Part shown: piece after piece, positions 26,500-35,479 of the stretch
Layout of the letters: each line of letters begins with the position of its first letter
How positions within the stretch are numbered: the first letter of the stretch is position 1
Origin: Acetobacteraceae bacterium
Lineage (GTDB): Bacteria > Pseudomonadota > Alphaproteobacteria > Acetobacterales > Acetobacteraceae
Direction: 5' to 3'
Length of the DNA: 64,000 nucleotides
NCBI GenBank assembly: GCA_027482245.1
Contig: JAIXWG010000039.1
Location: 1 to 64,000 of the forward strand
Notes under the pieces: generated by a model
Seen by the model: the letters and a program-made list of their open reading frames with translations, nothing else
What the model was told of the DNA's origin: nothing
Database searches by the model: none
Translations under genes and position numbers: made by a program

Positions 26500-28575
26500 C
26501 TATTCGGCGCCGCGCTGGTCCACTGAAATCGACGAAAATCCGCGATCCAGGCGGTCCAGTTGGAAGCGGGTCGGCGCGTCTTCGGGCAGCAGGGCGACGA
26601 CGCGGGTGAAGGCGGCGCGGGCGGCGGGGGCGTCGCCGGCCTCGAGCGCGGCGAGGCCTTCGTCCCAGGCGGCGCGGGCCTCGGGCGGCGGGTCCCAGGG
26701 CGCGTAGACATCGACGGCAGCGGCGCGGCCGCGGGCGGCGAGGCGGCCAAGCTGCCGGAAACCCTGGCCGGGCTGCGCGGCGGCCGTCTCCGCGTCCAGC
26801 AGCACCGTCGTGCCGAAGATCTTGTTGGCCTGTTCGAGGCGCGCGGCCAGGTTCACCGCATCGCCATGCGCGGTGTAGTCCAGCACGCGGCCGCCGCCGA
26901 CATCGCCGACGATCGCGACGCCCGTCGCGATGCCGACCCGCGTGATGCCGAAGCCGTCCGCCGCGTGGCGGCGCGCGAAATCCTCGCCGTACTTGGCCAG
27001 CGCGATCCCGCAGGCGACCGCGTGGCGTTCATGCCCCGGCTGGTCCAGCGGCGCGCCGAACATGACGTGCAGCGCATCCCCCACCACCTTGTCGAGCGTC
27101 CCGCCATGCCGGGCGATGATCTCCGCCGCACCGGCGATATAGGCGTCGAGCAGCGCGATCAGCGCGGCCGGGCCGCTGCGCTCCACCAGGCCGGTGAAGC
27201 CCGCGATGTCGGTGAAGACGAAGCTCATCCGCCGCGCCTCGCCACCGATGCGGACCAGGCCCGGTTCGCGGGCGATGCGGGCGACGAGGTCGGGCGGCAG
27301 GGACTGGGCGAAGCGTGCGACCAGGCGTGCGCGGCTGGCGCGGGTCGCGACGAAGGCGGCTAGCGCCGAGGCCCCGGCGCCGGCCAGCAGCGCCGCCAGC
27401 GGCAGCAGCGGGTCCGCCAGCAGCATCGTCGCCGACAGCAGCGCGAGCACGCCCGCCGGCACCGCGACCAGCGCGACGAGGCCGAGCCCCGCCAGCGCCA
27501 GCGGCGGCAGCGCCGCCCCCGCCGCGGCGCCGGCCAGGCCCGCCAGCGCGGCCACCGCGACCTCCACCCCCGGCAGCCAGGCGGGGCGGCGGGGCAGCCA
27601 GAGCGTCAGGGCCTGGGCCAGCGCCTCCGCCTGGATGCAGATGCCGGGGAGGAGGGGGGCGAAGCCGGTCTCCCGCAGCGCGCCGAGTTCGGGGGCGGTG
27701 CCGCCCAGCAGCACGATGTGGCGTTCGATCGCGGCGGGCGGCACGCGCCCGGCCAGCAGAGCGGCCGCGGAGACGCTGGGCAGGGGCGGGCCGGGATGCA
27801 GGCGCACGGCCAGCGTCCCGTCCAGCGGCAGCACGGCGGGGCCGAGGCGAAGCGCCGGCGCGGTGCCATCCAGCAGCGGAGTCGATCCGCCGAGCGCCAG
27901 GCGCAGCGCCTCCAGCACCAGGCCCGGGCGCCATTCGCCGCCGGCGCGCACCACCAGCGGCACGGCGCGCACCCGCCCGCCCTCCAGCGACGCCGCGCCA
28001 TGGCCGGGTGCGGCGGCGACCAGCGCGGGCAGGGCGGTGACGGCGCCGGGGGCGGAGAGCGGCGCCAGCCCCTCCGCCTCGCCCAGCAGGGCGAAGCCGC
28101 CGGGGGCGGCGGGTGGGGCGGTGGCCTCGGGCGCCAGCAGGAAGCCGAGCGTGACCGGGCGGGCGGCGATCGCCGCGGCCAGGGCCTGGTCGTGGTCGGG
28201 CAGGCCGGCGGCGCGCTGGCGGAGTGCCGCGGCCTCGGCGTCGGGCAGGGCGTCGGCCAGGCGGCGGGCGAGAACCGCGGGGGCAGCGCGGTCCGGGCCC
28301 TCGAACAGGATGTCGGTGGCGATGGCGGCGGCGCCCCCCAGCCGGTCCAGCAGCGCCGCGATCCGGTCCCGTGGCCAGGGCCAGGGGCCGATCGTGGCCA
28401 GGCTCTCGCGGTCGATCGCCACGACCAGCACGGGGGGCGGGGGGCCGGGGCGGGGCCAGGCGGCCAGCAGCGCGTCCAGCGCCAGGTCCCGGGCGGCGCC
28501 GAAGGGCGCGGGCAGCAGCAGCCGGAACGCGAGGAGCAGCCCCGCCGCGGCGGCGCCCCAGCGGAACGCCGTCAG
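26500..28575 (-). CDS. CHASE2-domain class III adenylate/guanylate cyclase
   Basis: About 690 residues. The extracytoplasmic CHASE2 domain begins near 'VLVVAIDRESLATIGPWPWP'; about three transmembrane helices follow, then a class III cyclase domain. Catalytic residues are present: metal Asp in 'FTDIAGFTG', second metal Asp in 'DKVVGDALHVMFG', and the transition-state Asn/Arg in 'GDAVNLAARLE'. Start: the first standard start codon is GTG 28431, but that would remove the N-terminal membrane helix, encoded upstream in the same frame. No ATG, GTG or TTG precedes it; a CTG at 28575 overlaps the stop of the upstream FecR gene (CTGA) and restores the helix, so I place the start there. It is paired with a FecR-domain gene. 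Confidence 0.85.
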   Translation of the reverse strand: MTAFRWGAAAAGLLLAFRLLLPAPFGAARDLALDALLAAWPRPGPPPPVLVVAIDRESLATIGPWPWPRDRIAALLDRLGGAAAIATDILFEGPDRAAPAVLARRLADALPDAEAAALRQRAAGLPDHDQALAAAIAARPVTLGFLLAPEATAPPAAPGGFALLGEAEGLAPLSAPGAVTALPALVAAAPGHGAASLEGGRVRAVPLVVRAGGEWRPGLVLEALRLALGGSTPLLDGTAPALRLGPAVLPLDGTLAVRLHPGPPLPSVSAAALLAGRVPPAAIERHIVLLGGTAPELGALRETGFAPLLPGICIQAEALAQALTLWLPRRPAWLPGVEVAVAALAGLAGAAAGAALPPLALAGLGLVALVAVPAGVLALLSATMLLADPLLPLAALLAGAGASALAAFVATRASRARLVARFAQSLPPDLVARIAREPGLVRIGGEARRMSFVFTDIAGFTGLVERSGPAALIALLDAYIAGAAEIIARHGGTLDKVVGDALHVMFGAPLDQPGHERHAVACGIALAKYGEDFARRHAADGFGITRVGIATGVAIVGDVGGGRVLDYTAHGDAVNLAARLEQANKIFGTTVLLDAETAAAQPGQGFRQLGRLAARGRAAAVDVYAPWDPPPEARAAWDEGLAALEAGDAPAARAAFTRVVALLPEDAPTRFQLDRLDRGFSSISVDQRGAE

Positions 28576-29183
28576 GGGGAAAGGCCCACCTGCGCCAGGG
28601 CGCGGGCGATGCGGGCGGGGGACCAGGCTACCGGCGCTTCCGGTACGCCGCCGCGGATATCGGTGCCGAGCCCGGCGGGCAGCGTGACCAGGCGCCCGCC
28701 GGCGGAGACCGCGGCCTCACCCCGCGCGACGAAGACGGCGAAGATGCCCTCCATCTCCCCGGCCCAGAAGGCGGTGCCGCGGACGCCGATCAGCGCGGCC
28801 GGGGAGATGATGGCGACGGGGGCGCGGGGCGCCGTCTCGGGCCGGCTGAACCAGAGAGACCCGGCGGCGCGGCGCAGCACGGTCCCGGCGCCATCGGTCG
28901 GGGTGGCCGGCACGCTGTCCAGCAGCAGGCGGGAGAGGGCGCCGAGGCGCAACTCGATATCGCCGGCGAGGCGCGCGAGCAGCCGGGACTCGGCGCCGGT
29001 GACCAGCGTGTCGCCCTCTCCCAGCGGCGCGGCGGGGGCGAGGGTTCGGCTGGCGCCGGGGCGTTCGGCGCGGGCGGTGCCGGCGACCTCCACTGCCTCC
29101 CCGATCCGTCGCGGCGCGGGGCCGGCGGCGCCGAGCAGCAGGGCGGCGGCGGCCAGGGCGCGGCGGCCTGTGATGGTCTGCAT
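28572..29183 (-). CDS. FecR-domain protein, exported
   Basis: 203 residues with a twin-arginine-like leader 'MQTITGRRALAAAALLLGAAG'. The body has FecR-domain features: 'GEGDTLVTGAESRLLARL', 'AGSLWFSRPE', and 'ALIGVRGTAFWAG', close to the consensus 'vaVrGTef'. FecR domains are periplasmic sensory modules; here there is no sigma factor but a CHASE2 cyclase gene directly downstream with overlapping stop/start. FecR and CHASE2 are commonly found together in alphaproteobacteria. They may form a signalling pair in the periplasm (inference). The start at 29183 was chosen because the leader begins there. Confidence 0.82.
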   Translation of the reverse strand: MQTITGRRALAAAALLLGAAGPAPRRIGEAVEVAGTARAERPGASRTLAPAAPLGEGDTLVTGAESRLLARLAGDIELRLGALSRLLLDSVPATPTDGAGTVLRRAAGSLWFSRPETAPRAPVAIISPAALIGVRGTAFWAGEMEGIFAVFVARGEAAVSAGGRLVTLPAGLGTDIRGGVPEAPVAWSPARIARALAQVGLSP

Positions 29184-29362
29184 CGGGGTCACCCTGGCCG
29201 TTACGGGACGGAGATTATCGCGCGTCGTGGCAGCGCGGTATCGGCGAAGCGGCGGCATCGCCTGATTTGCCGCGGCGGGGGGCCGCTTGCGGCATGGGGG
29301 TTTTGTCGATATTTTTTAGGCCAGGGGCGTTTTGTCGCCCAACCGGTCAGGGGGATTGTCGC

Positions 29363-30235
29363 ATGCGTCTGCTCAGCTTCATCGAGAATGGGCGCAGCGC
29401 GCCGGGTGTGCGGATGGGGGAGGAGGTCGTGCCGGTGGGCGACCTGGCCGGCTTCCCGACCGACATGCTGGAGATCGTGGGCCTGGGCGCCGAGGGCCTG
29501 GCCAAGCTGGCCGCGGCCGCCGCGGCGGCGCCGGCCTCCGCGCGCCGGAAGCTCTCGGACCTCACGCTCGGCATGCCGATCCCCCGCCCGGGCAAGGTGG
29601 CCTGCATCGGCCTGAACTACGCGCTGCATGCGAAGGAGGGTGGCAACCCCATCCCCGACTACCCCGCGATGTTCCTGCGCGTGCAGACCAGCCTGGTCGG
29701 GCCGAACCAGCCGATGCTGCGGCCCGGCGTCTCCGACAAGCTGGACTATGAGGCGGAGCTCGCCATCGTCATCGGCAAGCGCGCGCGCTGCGTGAAGCAG
29801 GCGGATGCGCTGGATTACGTCGCCGGCTATTCGCTGTTCAACGACGGGTCGGTGCGCGACTACCAGCGCAAGTCCACGCAGTGGACGATGGGCAAGAATT
29901 TCGACGCCACGGGCGCCTTCGGGCCGGAGATCGTGACGGCGGATGAGCTGCCGCCGGGCGCGGCGCCGCTGCGCATCTGCGCGCGCGTCGATGGGCAGAC
30001 GGTGCAGGACAGCACGACGGGCGACATGATCTTCACCGTCGCCCGCGCGATCGAGATCATCTCCGAGGTCATGACGCTGGAGCCCGGCGACGTGATCGCG
30101 ACCGGCACGCCGTCCGGCGTCGGCTATGCGCGCAAGCCGCCGCTGTTCCTGGCGCCGGGCAAGGTGGTGGAGATCGAGGTCGAGGGCATCGGCGTGCTCC
30201 GCAACACCATCGCGGACGACCCCGCCTTCGCCTGA
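29363..30235 (+). CDS. Fumarylacetoacetate hydrolase family protein
   Basis: 290 residues. An N-terminal cap is followed by the FAH core: 'GKVACIGLNYALHAKE', then metal ligands Glu130 and Glu132 in 'DYEAELAIVIG' and Asp161 in 'LFNDGSVRD', then 'KNFDATGAFGP' and 'GDVIATGTPSGVG'. Members hydrolyse or decarboxylate 2-oxo acids such as 2-hydroxyhepta-2,4-diene-1,7-dioate, fumarylpyruvate or 2-keto-3-deoxy sugar acids. The ATG at 29363 follows GGGGGA. The next gene, 82 bp downstream, is a Bug receptor, which may import its pathway's substrate. Confidence 0.87.
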   Translation: MRLLSFIENGRSAPGVRMGEEVVPVGDLAGFPTDMLEIVGLGAEGLAKLAAAAAAAPASARRKLSDLTLGMPIPRPGKVACIGLNYALHAKEGGNPIPDYPAMFLRVQTSLVGPNQPMLRPGVSDKLDYEAELAIVIGKRARCVKQADALDYVAGYSLFNDGSVRDYQRKSTQWTMGKNFDATGAFGPEIVTADELPPGAAPLRICARVDGQTVQDSTTGDMIFTVARAIEIISEVMTLEPGDVIATGTPSGVGYARKPPLFLAPGKVVEIEVEGIGVLRNTIADDPAFA

Positions 30236-30275
30236 CCTCGCCAGTCCCTTCCCCGGCCGCGCGGGCTGGGGATAT

Positions 30276-30312
30276 GCTTCGCCCCGTCAACGAAAACGAC
30301 GATGGGGGAAGC
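30276..30312 (+). promoter_or_regulatory. Leader hairpin around the ribosome-binding site of a Bug gene
   Basis: GCTT..CCCC (30276-30285) can pair with GGGG..AAGC (30305-30312), and CGTC (30285-30288) with GACG (30298-30301), giving an interrupted stem whose 3' arm contains the GGGGGAAG ribosome-binding region of the ATG at 30318. The arms GCTTC and GGGGGAAGC match those at 25457-25484. Confidence 0.4.
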
Positions 30313-30317
30313 GGGAC

Positions 30318-31292
30318 ATGGGGCGCATCATCATGGGCCGTCGCGCCGTGTTCGGCGCAACGGCGGGGCTGCTGGCGGCGCCGGCCTTCGCGCAGGCGCC
30401 CTGGCCGGACAAGCCCGTGCGCATCCTGGTCGCCTTCCCGCCTGGCGCGAGCACGGATGTGCTGGCCCGGGCGCTGGCCAATGCGCTGACACAAGCGCTT
30501 GGCCAGGCCGTGGTGGTGGAGAACCGGCCCGGCGCGGGCGGCAACATCGCCACCGTCGCCGTGCGCCGCGGCCCGCCGGATGGCAGCGTCTTCCTGGCCC
30601 ATTCCGTCGCCTATGCCGTGAACCCCAGCCTGTTCCGCAACGCGGGCTATGACGCGGTGGCGGATCTGGAGCCGGTGGCCATGCTGGCCTCCACCCCCAA
30701 CATCATCACGGTGAACACGGAGAAGCTGCAGGTCGCCAACCTCGGTGAGCTGATCGCCGCGGCGCGGACGCGGCCGCTGGACTACGGTTCCTCCGGCATC
30801 GGCACGACGACGCATCTCGGCATGGAGATGCTGTTCCGCGGCCTGGCGCGGGTGGAGGTGCAGCACGTGCCCTTCGGCCCCGCCCAGGCGGTGACGGCGG
30901 TGGTGGGCGGCCAAGTGCCGATCGGCAGCACCAGCCTGCCGCCCGCCCTGCCGATGGTGCGCGACGGCAGGCTGCGCGGCATCGCCGTCACCAGCCTCCG
31001 GCGCGACCCCGCGCTGCCCGATGTGCCGACCGTCGCGGAGCAGGGCTTCCCGGGGTTCGAGGCGCTGACCTGGTTCGGCCTCATGGCCCCGCATGGCACG
31101 CCCGCGGCCATCACCGACCGCATGAATGCCGAGATCAACAAGGTGCTGACGGCCGCCGAGACCCGCGGGCGGCTGGATGCCATGGGCTTCGTGCCGGATG
31201 CGCGCAGCCGCGCGGAGTTCGCGAGCTACCTGGGGCAGGAGGTGACGAAATGGGCGGCCGTCGTCCGCGCTTCCGGCGCGACGGCGGAATGA
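30318..31292 (+). CDS. Bug-family substrate-binding protein
   Basis: 324 residues. Leader 'MGRIIMGRRAVFGATAGLLAAPAFAQ', mature motifs 'KPVRILVAFPPGASTDVLAR', 'VVVENRPGAGGNIA', 'YGSSGIGTTTHLGMEM' and 'IGSTSLPPALPMV'. It lacks the common YRG motif, having 'VPFGPAQAVTAVVGG' at that place. Downstream of a fumarylacetoacetate hydrolase-family gene on the same strand, and closed by a terminator-like hairpin at 31291-31322. Confidence 0.9.
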   Translation: MGRIIMGRRAVFGATAGLLAAPAFAQAPWPDKPVRILVAFPPGASTDVLARALANALTQALGQAVVVENRPGAGGNIATVAVRRGPPDGSVFLAHSVAYAVNPSLFRNAGYDAVADLEPVAMLASTPNIITVNTEKLQVANLGELIAAARTRPLDYGSSGIGTTTHLGMEMLFRGLARVEVQHVPFGPAQAVTAVVGGQVPIGSTSLPPALPMVRDGRLRGIAVTSLRRDPALPDVPTVAEQGFPGFEALTWFGLMAPHGTPAAITDRMNAEINKVLTAAETRGRLDAMGFVPDARSRAEFASYLGQEVTKWAAVVRASGATAE

Positions 31293-31322
31293 AGGGCGCG
31301 GGGGGCGCCTTCACCGATTTTT
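31291..31322 (+). terminator. Rho-independent-like terminator after Bug gene
   Basis: GAAGGGCGC (31291-31299) pairs with GCGCCTTC (31305-31312) with one bulged G, and ATTTTTAA follows 5 nt later (31317-31324). It is the best conventional terminator in the window and separates the Bug gene from the autotransporter gene. Confidence 0.6.
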
Positions 31323-31372
31323 AAGGGATGCCTCGGTAAGGCCTGACGCGTCATGCGCCAGAAAGGCCACCC

Positions 31373-34117
31373 ATGCGTCCGACCCGTCCACGCCGCCCCA
31401 GCCGCGCGGCGCGCCTGCTGCTGTCCGCCTCCGTCTTCGCGCTGCTGGCCGGGCAGCCGCAGGACGGGCGGGCGGCCACCGCGGTGTTCTTCGACAGCAT
31501 CGCCGAAGGCCGGGCCGATTTCGACAACCGGGTGACCTCGGCGGGCGGCACGGTCAACACCGACCTGCTGACCAGCCTGACCACCAACCAGACCAGCTGG
31601 GCCCGCAGCGCCTTCACCATCACCTCCGGCGACGGCAGCACCCGGGCCACGCGCACGACCAGCCTGCTCAACATCCAGGGGCCGAGCGGCACCTTCAACA
31701 GCGGCGAGGCCATCCGGATGGAGGCCGCTTCCGTGAACCCGCCCGGCAGCGGCCTGGTCTTCACCTTCGCCAGCCCCATCAACGCCTTCGCGGTGGAGCT
31801 GGAGGGCTGGGCCACCTGCTGCTACCCGAGCGCGCTCTACATCGCCTTCGATGGCGGCACGCCGATCCTGATCGGCAGCGCCAATGCGCGGTCCGACAAC
31901 CCGGGCGACGCGCGCTACGGCCAGGTGATGAACATCGTCGCCGCGATCAGCGACAGCGGCACCTTCACCACCGTCGCCTTCTACGGGGAGGCGAGCGGCG
32001 ACACGATGTTCGGCGGCGGCACCATCCGCTACGCCGTGGTGCCGATCGGCGGGTTGTCCGGCGGCGGTGGCGTCATCGACAGCAGCCGCGGGTCCTTCAA
32101 CCAGTCGGACAGCGCGGCGCAGGGCACCACCGTGACCTTCCGCGGCGGCACCTTCCGCCCGACCGCGAGCGTGGCGCTGACCCAGCCCGTGGTCGTGGAG
32201 GCGACGAACGGCGTCATCGACACCAGCGAGGGGCCGGTGGTGCTGCTCGGCGCCATCACCGGCGACGGGCAGCTGCGCGTGATCGGCCAGGGGCGGCTGA
32301 CGCTGCAGGGCCAGGCGAGCAATGCCGGCGGCGCGCTGGTGCAGCAGGGCACGCTGGTGGTGCAGGGCCAGCTGGCCGGGCCGGTGGTGGTGCAGGGCGG
32401 CGCCACGCTGACGGGCGGCGGCACCATCGCCGGCCCGACGACCATCGACGGCACGCTGAACCCCGGCAATTCGCCGGGGATCATGACCTTCACCGCGCCG
32501 GTGACGCTGGGCGCGGGGTCCACGACGCGGCTGGAGATCGATGGCCCCGGCACCGCCACCGGCGCCGGGTCCCATGACCAGGTGCTGGTGACGGGCGCGG
32601 GCAACACGCTGACCGCGGGCGGCACCATCCAGCCGGTGCTGCGCGGCATCAGCGGCGACGCGACCAACAGCTTCAACCCCGTCATCGGCCAGTCCTTCCG
32701 CGTCATCCAGGCGCAGGGCGGGCTGGCCGGCAGTTTCGCCGGGCTGACGCAGCCGGCGGCGGGCCTGCCGGCGGGGTCGCGCTTCGATGCGATCTACGGC
32801 CCCGGCACGCTGGACCTGGTGCTGACGCCGGCGCGCTATGCGGACCTCTCGGCCTTCGGCGTCGGGCAGCGGGTGAACCAGCTGGCGGCGGGCGGGGCGA
32901 TCGACGCCATCCGCCCCGCGGCCGGCCCGCGCATGACGGGCGATGCCGCCAACGTCTTCGGCGCGCTCTACGCGCTGCCGGCGAATGCGATCCCTGCCGC
33001 GCTCGACCAGGTGTCGGGCGTGGTGCACGCGGATGCGCTGGCGGCGGCGCTGGCGCATCGCCGGATCTTCGGCGTCGCGACCGCAAGCCGCATGGCCGCG
33101 ATCCGCACAGGCGATGCCGGGCTGGTCGGCGCGCAGGGCGCGCTGGCGCCGCGCGTGGCGCTGGACAGCGCGCGCATCTCCCGCATGTCCGCCATGCCGG
33201 GCGGCGGCGTCGGTGGCGGCGGGGAGATGGATGAGCCGCGCGGCGATGGCGGGGATGGGGAAGGCTTCGGCCTGCCGGGCTGGTCCATCTGGGGCCGGGC
33301 GCTGGGGGGCTGGGGCAGCACCGGCAGCGACGGCATCGCGCCGGGCTACAGCCGGCAATCCGGCGGCGCGCTGGTGGGCGCGGACCGCGTCTTCGCGCCG
33401 GGGCTGACGGGCGGCATCGCGCTGGGCTTCCTGCGCGGCCAGGTGGATGGCAGCGGTTCGACCGGGGAGGTGCGGATCGAGAGCTACCAGGCCAGCCTCT
33501 ACGGCCTCTACATGCCGCCGACCGAGGCTGCGGCGAAGCCCTTCCTCGATGCCACGATCGGCACCGGGCTCAGCCGCTACGACGCGCGGCGCGGCATCGC
33601 CTTCGGCGGCCTGTCCCGCCGCGCGACCGCGGACAGCCAGGGCACGGACTGGACGGCGGAGGCCGGGATCGGCGTCTCCACCCGGATCGAGGGCATCGAT
33701 GTGGAGCCGCGGCTGCATCTGCGCTGGGACCGCATCGCGCGGCGGGGCTTCACGGAGACGGGGGCGGGGTCACTGGACCTGACCGTCGATGGCCGCACCG
33801 CGGATGCGCTGCGCGCCGGGATCGGCGTCTCGGCGGGCCGCAGCTTCGACCTGGGCGGCGGGCTGCAGCTGCGGCCGGAGGCACGCATCGGTTATGCGCG
33901 GGAGATGCAGGACGGGCTCGGCCGGTCCACGCACCGGCTGGGCGGCGCCCCCTTCGGCGTCGAATCGGCCCGCACCGGGCGGGACGGGCTGCATGGCGGC
34001 GTCGGCATCACCGCCTATCGCGGCGACCGCTTCGCGGTGCTGGCGGATTACGACGCGGCGCGGACGGAGCGCGGGACCGACCACCTGCTGACGATCGGCC
34101 TGCGCTGGGTGTGGTGA
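31373..34117 (+). CDS. Autotransporter outer-membrane beta-barrel protein
   Basis: 914 residues. An arginine-rich Sec leader ends near 'GRAAT'. The passenger (about 37-630) starts with an unrecognised domain containing an adjacent Cys pair (WATCCYPS). It then has a beta-helix-like autotransporter-associated strand repeat (about 306-372: 'LTLQGQASNAGGALVQQGTL', 'GGATLTGGGTIAG', 'GTLNPGNSPG'). The C-terminal 280 residues form the translocator barrel, starting near 'WSIWGRALGGWG' and ending with the aromatic C-terminal strand 'LLTIGLRWVW'. Type V secretion delivers the passenger to the cell surface, where adhesion or biofilm roles are common; no protease triad is evident. It is a single gene, abutting the convergent lyase gene with zero spacing. 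Confidence 0.88.
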   Translation: MRPTRPRRPSRAARLLLSASVFALLAGQPQDGRAATAVFFDSIAEGRADFDNRVTSAGGTVNTDLLTSLTTNQTSWARSAFTITSGDGSTRATRTTSLLNIQGPSGTFNSGEAIRMEAASVNPPGSGLVFTFASPINAFAVELEGWATCCYPSALYIAFDGGTPILIGSANARSDNPGDARYGQVMNIVAAISDSGTFTTVAFYGEASGDTMFGGGTIRYAVVPIGGLSGGGGVIDSSRGSFNQSDSAAQGTTVTFRGGTFRPTASVALTQPVVVEATNGVIDTSEGPVVLLGAITGDGQLRVIGQGRLTLQGQASNAGGALVQQGTLVVQGQLAGPVVVQGGATLTGGGTIAGPTTIDGTLNPGNSPGIMTFTAPVTLGAGSTTRLEIDGPGTATGAGSHDQVLVTGAGNTLTAGGTIQPVLRGISGDATNSFNPVIGQSFRVIQAQGGLAGSFAGLTQPAAGLPAGSRFDAIYGPGTLDLVLTPARYADLSAFGVGQRVNQLAAGGAIDAIRPAAGPRMTGDAANVFGALYALPANAIPAALDQVSGVVHADALAAALAHRRIFGVATASRMAAIRTGDAGLVGAQGALAPRVALDSARISRMSAMPGGGVGGGGEMDEPRGDGGDGEGFGLPGWSIWGRALGGWGSTGSDGIAPGYSRQSGGALVGADRVFAPGLTGGIALGFLRGQVDGSGSTGEVRIESYQASLYGLYMPPTEAAAKPFLDATIGTGLSRYDARRGIAFGGLSRRATADSQGTDWTAEAGIGVSTRIEGIDVEPRLHLRWDRIARRGFTETGAGSLDLTVDGRTADALRAGIGVSAGRSFDLGGGLQLRPEARIGYAREMQDGLGRSTHRLGGAPFGVESARTGRDGLHGGVGITAYRGDRFAVLADYDAARTERGTDHLLTIGLRWVW

Positions 34118-35023
34118 TCACCGCGCGTAGCGCTTCTCCATGGCGTAGTAGGCGTTGAAGCCGACGCGGTCATAGAGTTCATCGAAGGGCAGCAGCCGGT
34201 CCGGGCCGGGATGCTGCCCTTGCGCCATCAGCGCCAGCGCATCCTGCTGCGCGCGGATGACGACGTTGAGCAGCGTGACTCCGAGCAGCAGGATCTTGTA
34301 GCCGATCGCCTCCGCCTGGGCTGGTGTCAGGAAGGGGCGGCCGGGCTTCTCGACCTGCGCCAGCATGGTCGGCGTGGCGCCGGTCACGCGGTGCAGCGCC
34401 TCCATTTCGGACGTCGATTGCGGCGCCTCGAAATAGACGATGTCGGCGCCGAGTTCGGCGAAGGCCTGGGCGCGCCAGAGGGCTTCGTCGAGCCCGACGG
34501 CCGCGCGGCTGTCGGTGCGGCCGATCACCAGCAGGTCGCCGCCCGCGCGGCGGATGGCATCGCGCGCATCGAGCGCGGCGCGGAGCCGCATGATCGCATC
34601 CTCGCGCGGCGCCACCTCCAGCCCCTGGGCGAAGCCGCAGCGCTTGGGGAAGACCTGGTCCTCGATCATCACGCAGGCGAAGCCGGCCTGGTGGTAGCCC
34701 GCGATGGTGCGGCGGACATTCACGGGGTTGCCGAAGCCGGTATCGGCATCGCCTATCACGGGGATGGGGCTGGCCGCGCAGACCTCCCGCCCCGCATCCA
34801 GCATCTCCCGGTAGGAGATCAGCCCCGCATCGGGCAGGCCAAGCCGCGCGGCGGAGACGGCGTAGCCGGAGAGGAAGGCGGCGGGCAGGCCGGCGCGGGC
34901 GATCAGGCGCGCGCCCATCGCATCATGGCAGCCGGGCACGACCGCGATGCGCGGCGCCTCCAGCACCGCACGCAGGCGGGCGGCGGGGGAGGGGACGGGC
35001 CCCTCGGCTTCCGGGTCGAGCAT
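34118..35023 (-). CDS. Isocitrate lyase/phosphoenolpyruvate mutase family protein
   Basis: 301 residues with the PEP-mutase/isocitrate-lyase barrel motifs: 'FLSGYAVSAARLGLPDAGL', metal-binding 'GDADTGFGN' (Asp92, Asp94), 'MIEDQVFPKRCGF' with the K-(K/R)-C-G loop (Lys127 to Gly130), and 'IGRTDSRAAVG'. The KRCG cysteine marks C-C bond lyases such as methylisocitrate lyase, dimethylmalate lyase or oxaloacetate decarboxylase rather than PEP mutase itself. The start at 35023 gives the family-like N-terminus. No propionate or glyoxylate genes are adjacent, so the substrate is uncertain. Confidence 0.85.
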   Translation of the reverse strand: MLDPEAEGPVPSPAARLRAVLEAPRIAVVPGCHDAMGARLIARAGLPAAFLSGYAVSAARLGLPDAGLISYREMLDAGREVCAASPIPVIGDADTGFGNPVNVRRTIAGYHQAGFACVMIEDQVFPKRCGFAQGLEVAPREDAIMRLRAALDARDAIRRAGGDLLVIGRTDSRAAVGLDEALWRAQAFAELGADIVYFEAPQSTSEMEALHRVTGATPTMLAQVEKPGRPFLTPAQAEAIGYKILLLGVTLLNVVIRAQQDALALMAQGQHPGPDRLLPFDELYDRVGFNAYYAMEKRYAR

Positions 35024-35137
35024 GGTCGTTTTCCTCCGGCCGCCATGCTGGCAGCGGGGCTGGTGTCGTGGAAGTGTCACGCGCCTGCCGTGCTCCGATG
35101 GTCTAGATGACCAGCGTTTCGATCGGGGAGTGACGCT

Positions 35138-35479
35138 GTGAAGTTCGACGTGGTGGAAATCAACGATCACGCCAACAGGATCGTGCTGGCGGGGCGGCTG
35201 GATTCGGGGACCGTCGGCGCGGTGGAAACGCCCTTCACCGCGACGGTCGCGGCATCCGGCCGCAGCGCGGTGCTGGACCTGACGGGGCTGGAGTTCCTCT
35301 CCTCCCTCGGCATCCGGCTGCTGCTGTCAGCGGCGCGGGTGGTGTCCCGCCGCGGCGGGCGCGTGGTGCTGTTCGGCGCCCAGCCCATGGTGGCGGAGGT
35401 GCTGATGGCGATGGCGCTGGACCAGGTGCTGCCGCTGGTGGCGACGGAGGAGGAGGCGCTGGCGAGGCTGTCGGCGTGA
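35138..35479 (+). CDS. STAS-domain anti-sigma factor antagonist
   Basis: 113 residues, GTG start at 35138. STAS fold pattern 'ANRIVLAGRLDSGTV', 'SAVLDLTGLEFLSSLGIRLL'; the phosphorylatable serine of this family corresponds to Ser56 in 'FLSSLGIR', where the usual Asp before it is Leu. It overlaps by 4 nt (GTGA) a gene for its probable kinase partner. Such pairs control a sigma factor or an output phosphatase by partner switching. No sigma factor gene is nearby. Confidence 0.85.
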   Translation: MKFDVVEINDHANRIVLAGRLDSGTVGAVETPFTATVAASGRSAVLDLTGLEFLSSLGIRLLLSAARVVSRRGGRVVLFGAQPMVAEVLMAMALDQVLPLVATEEEALARLSA

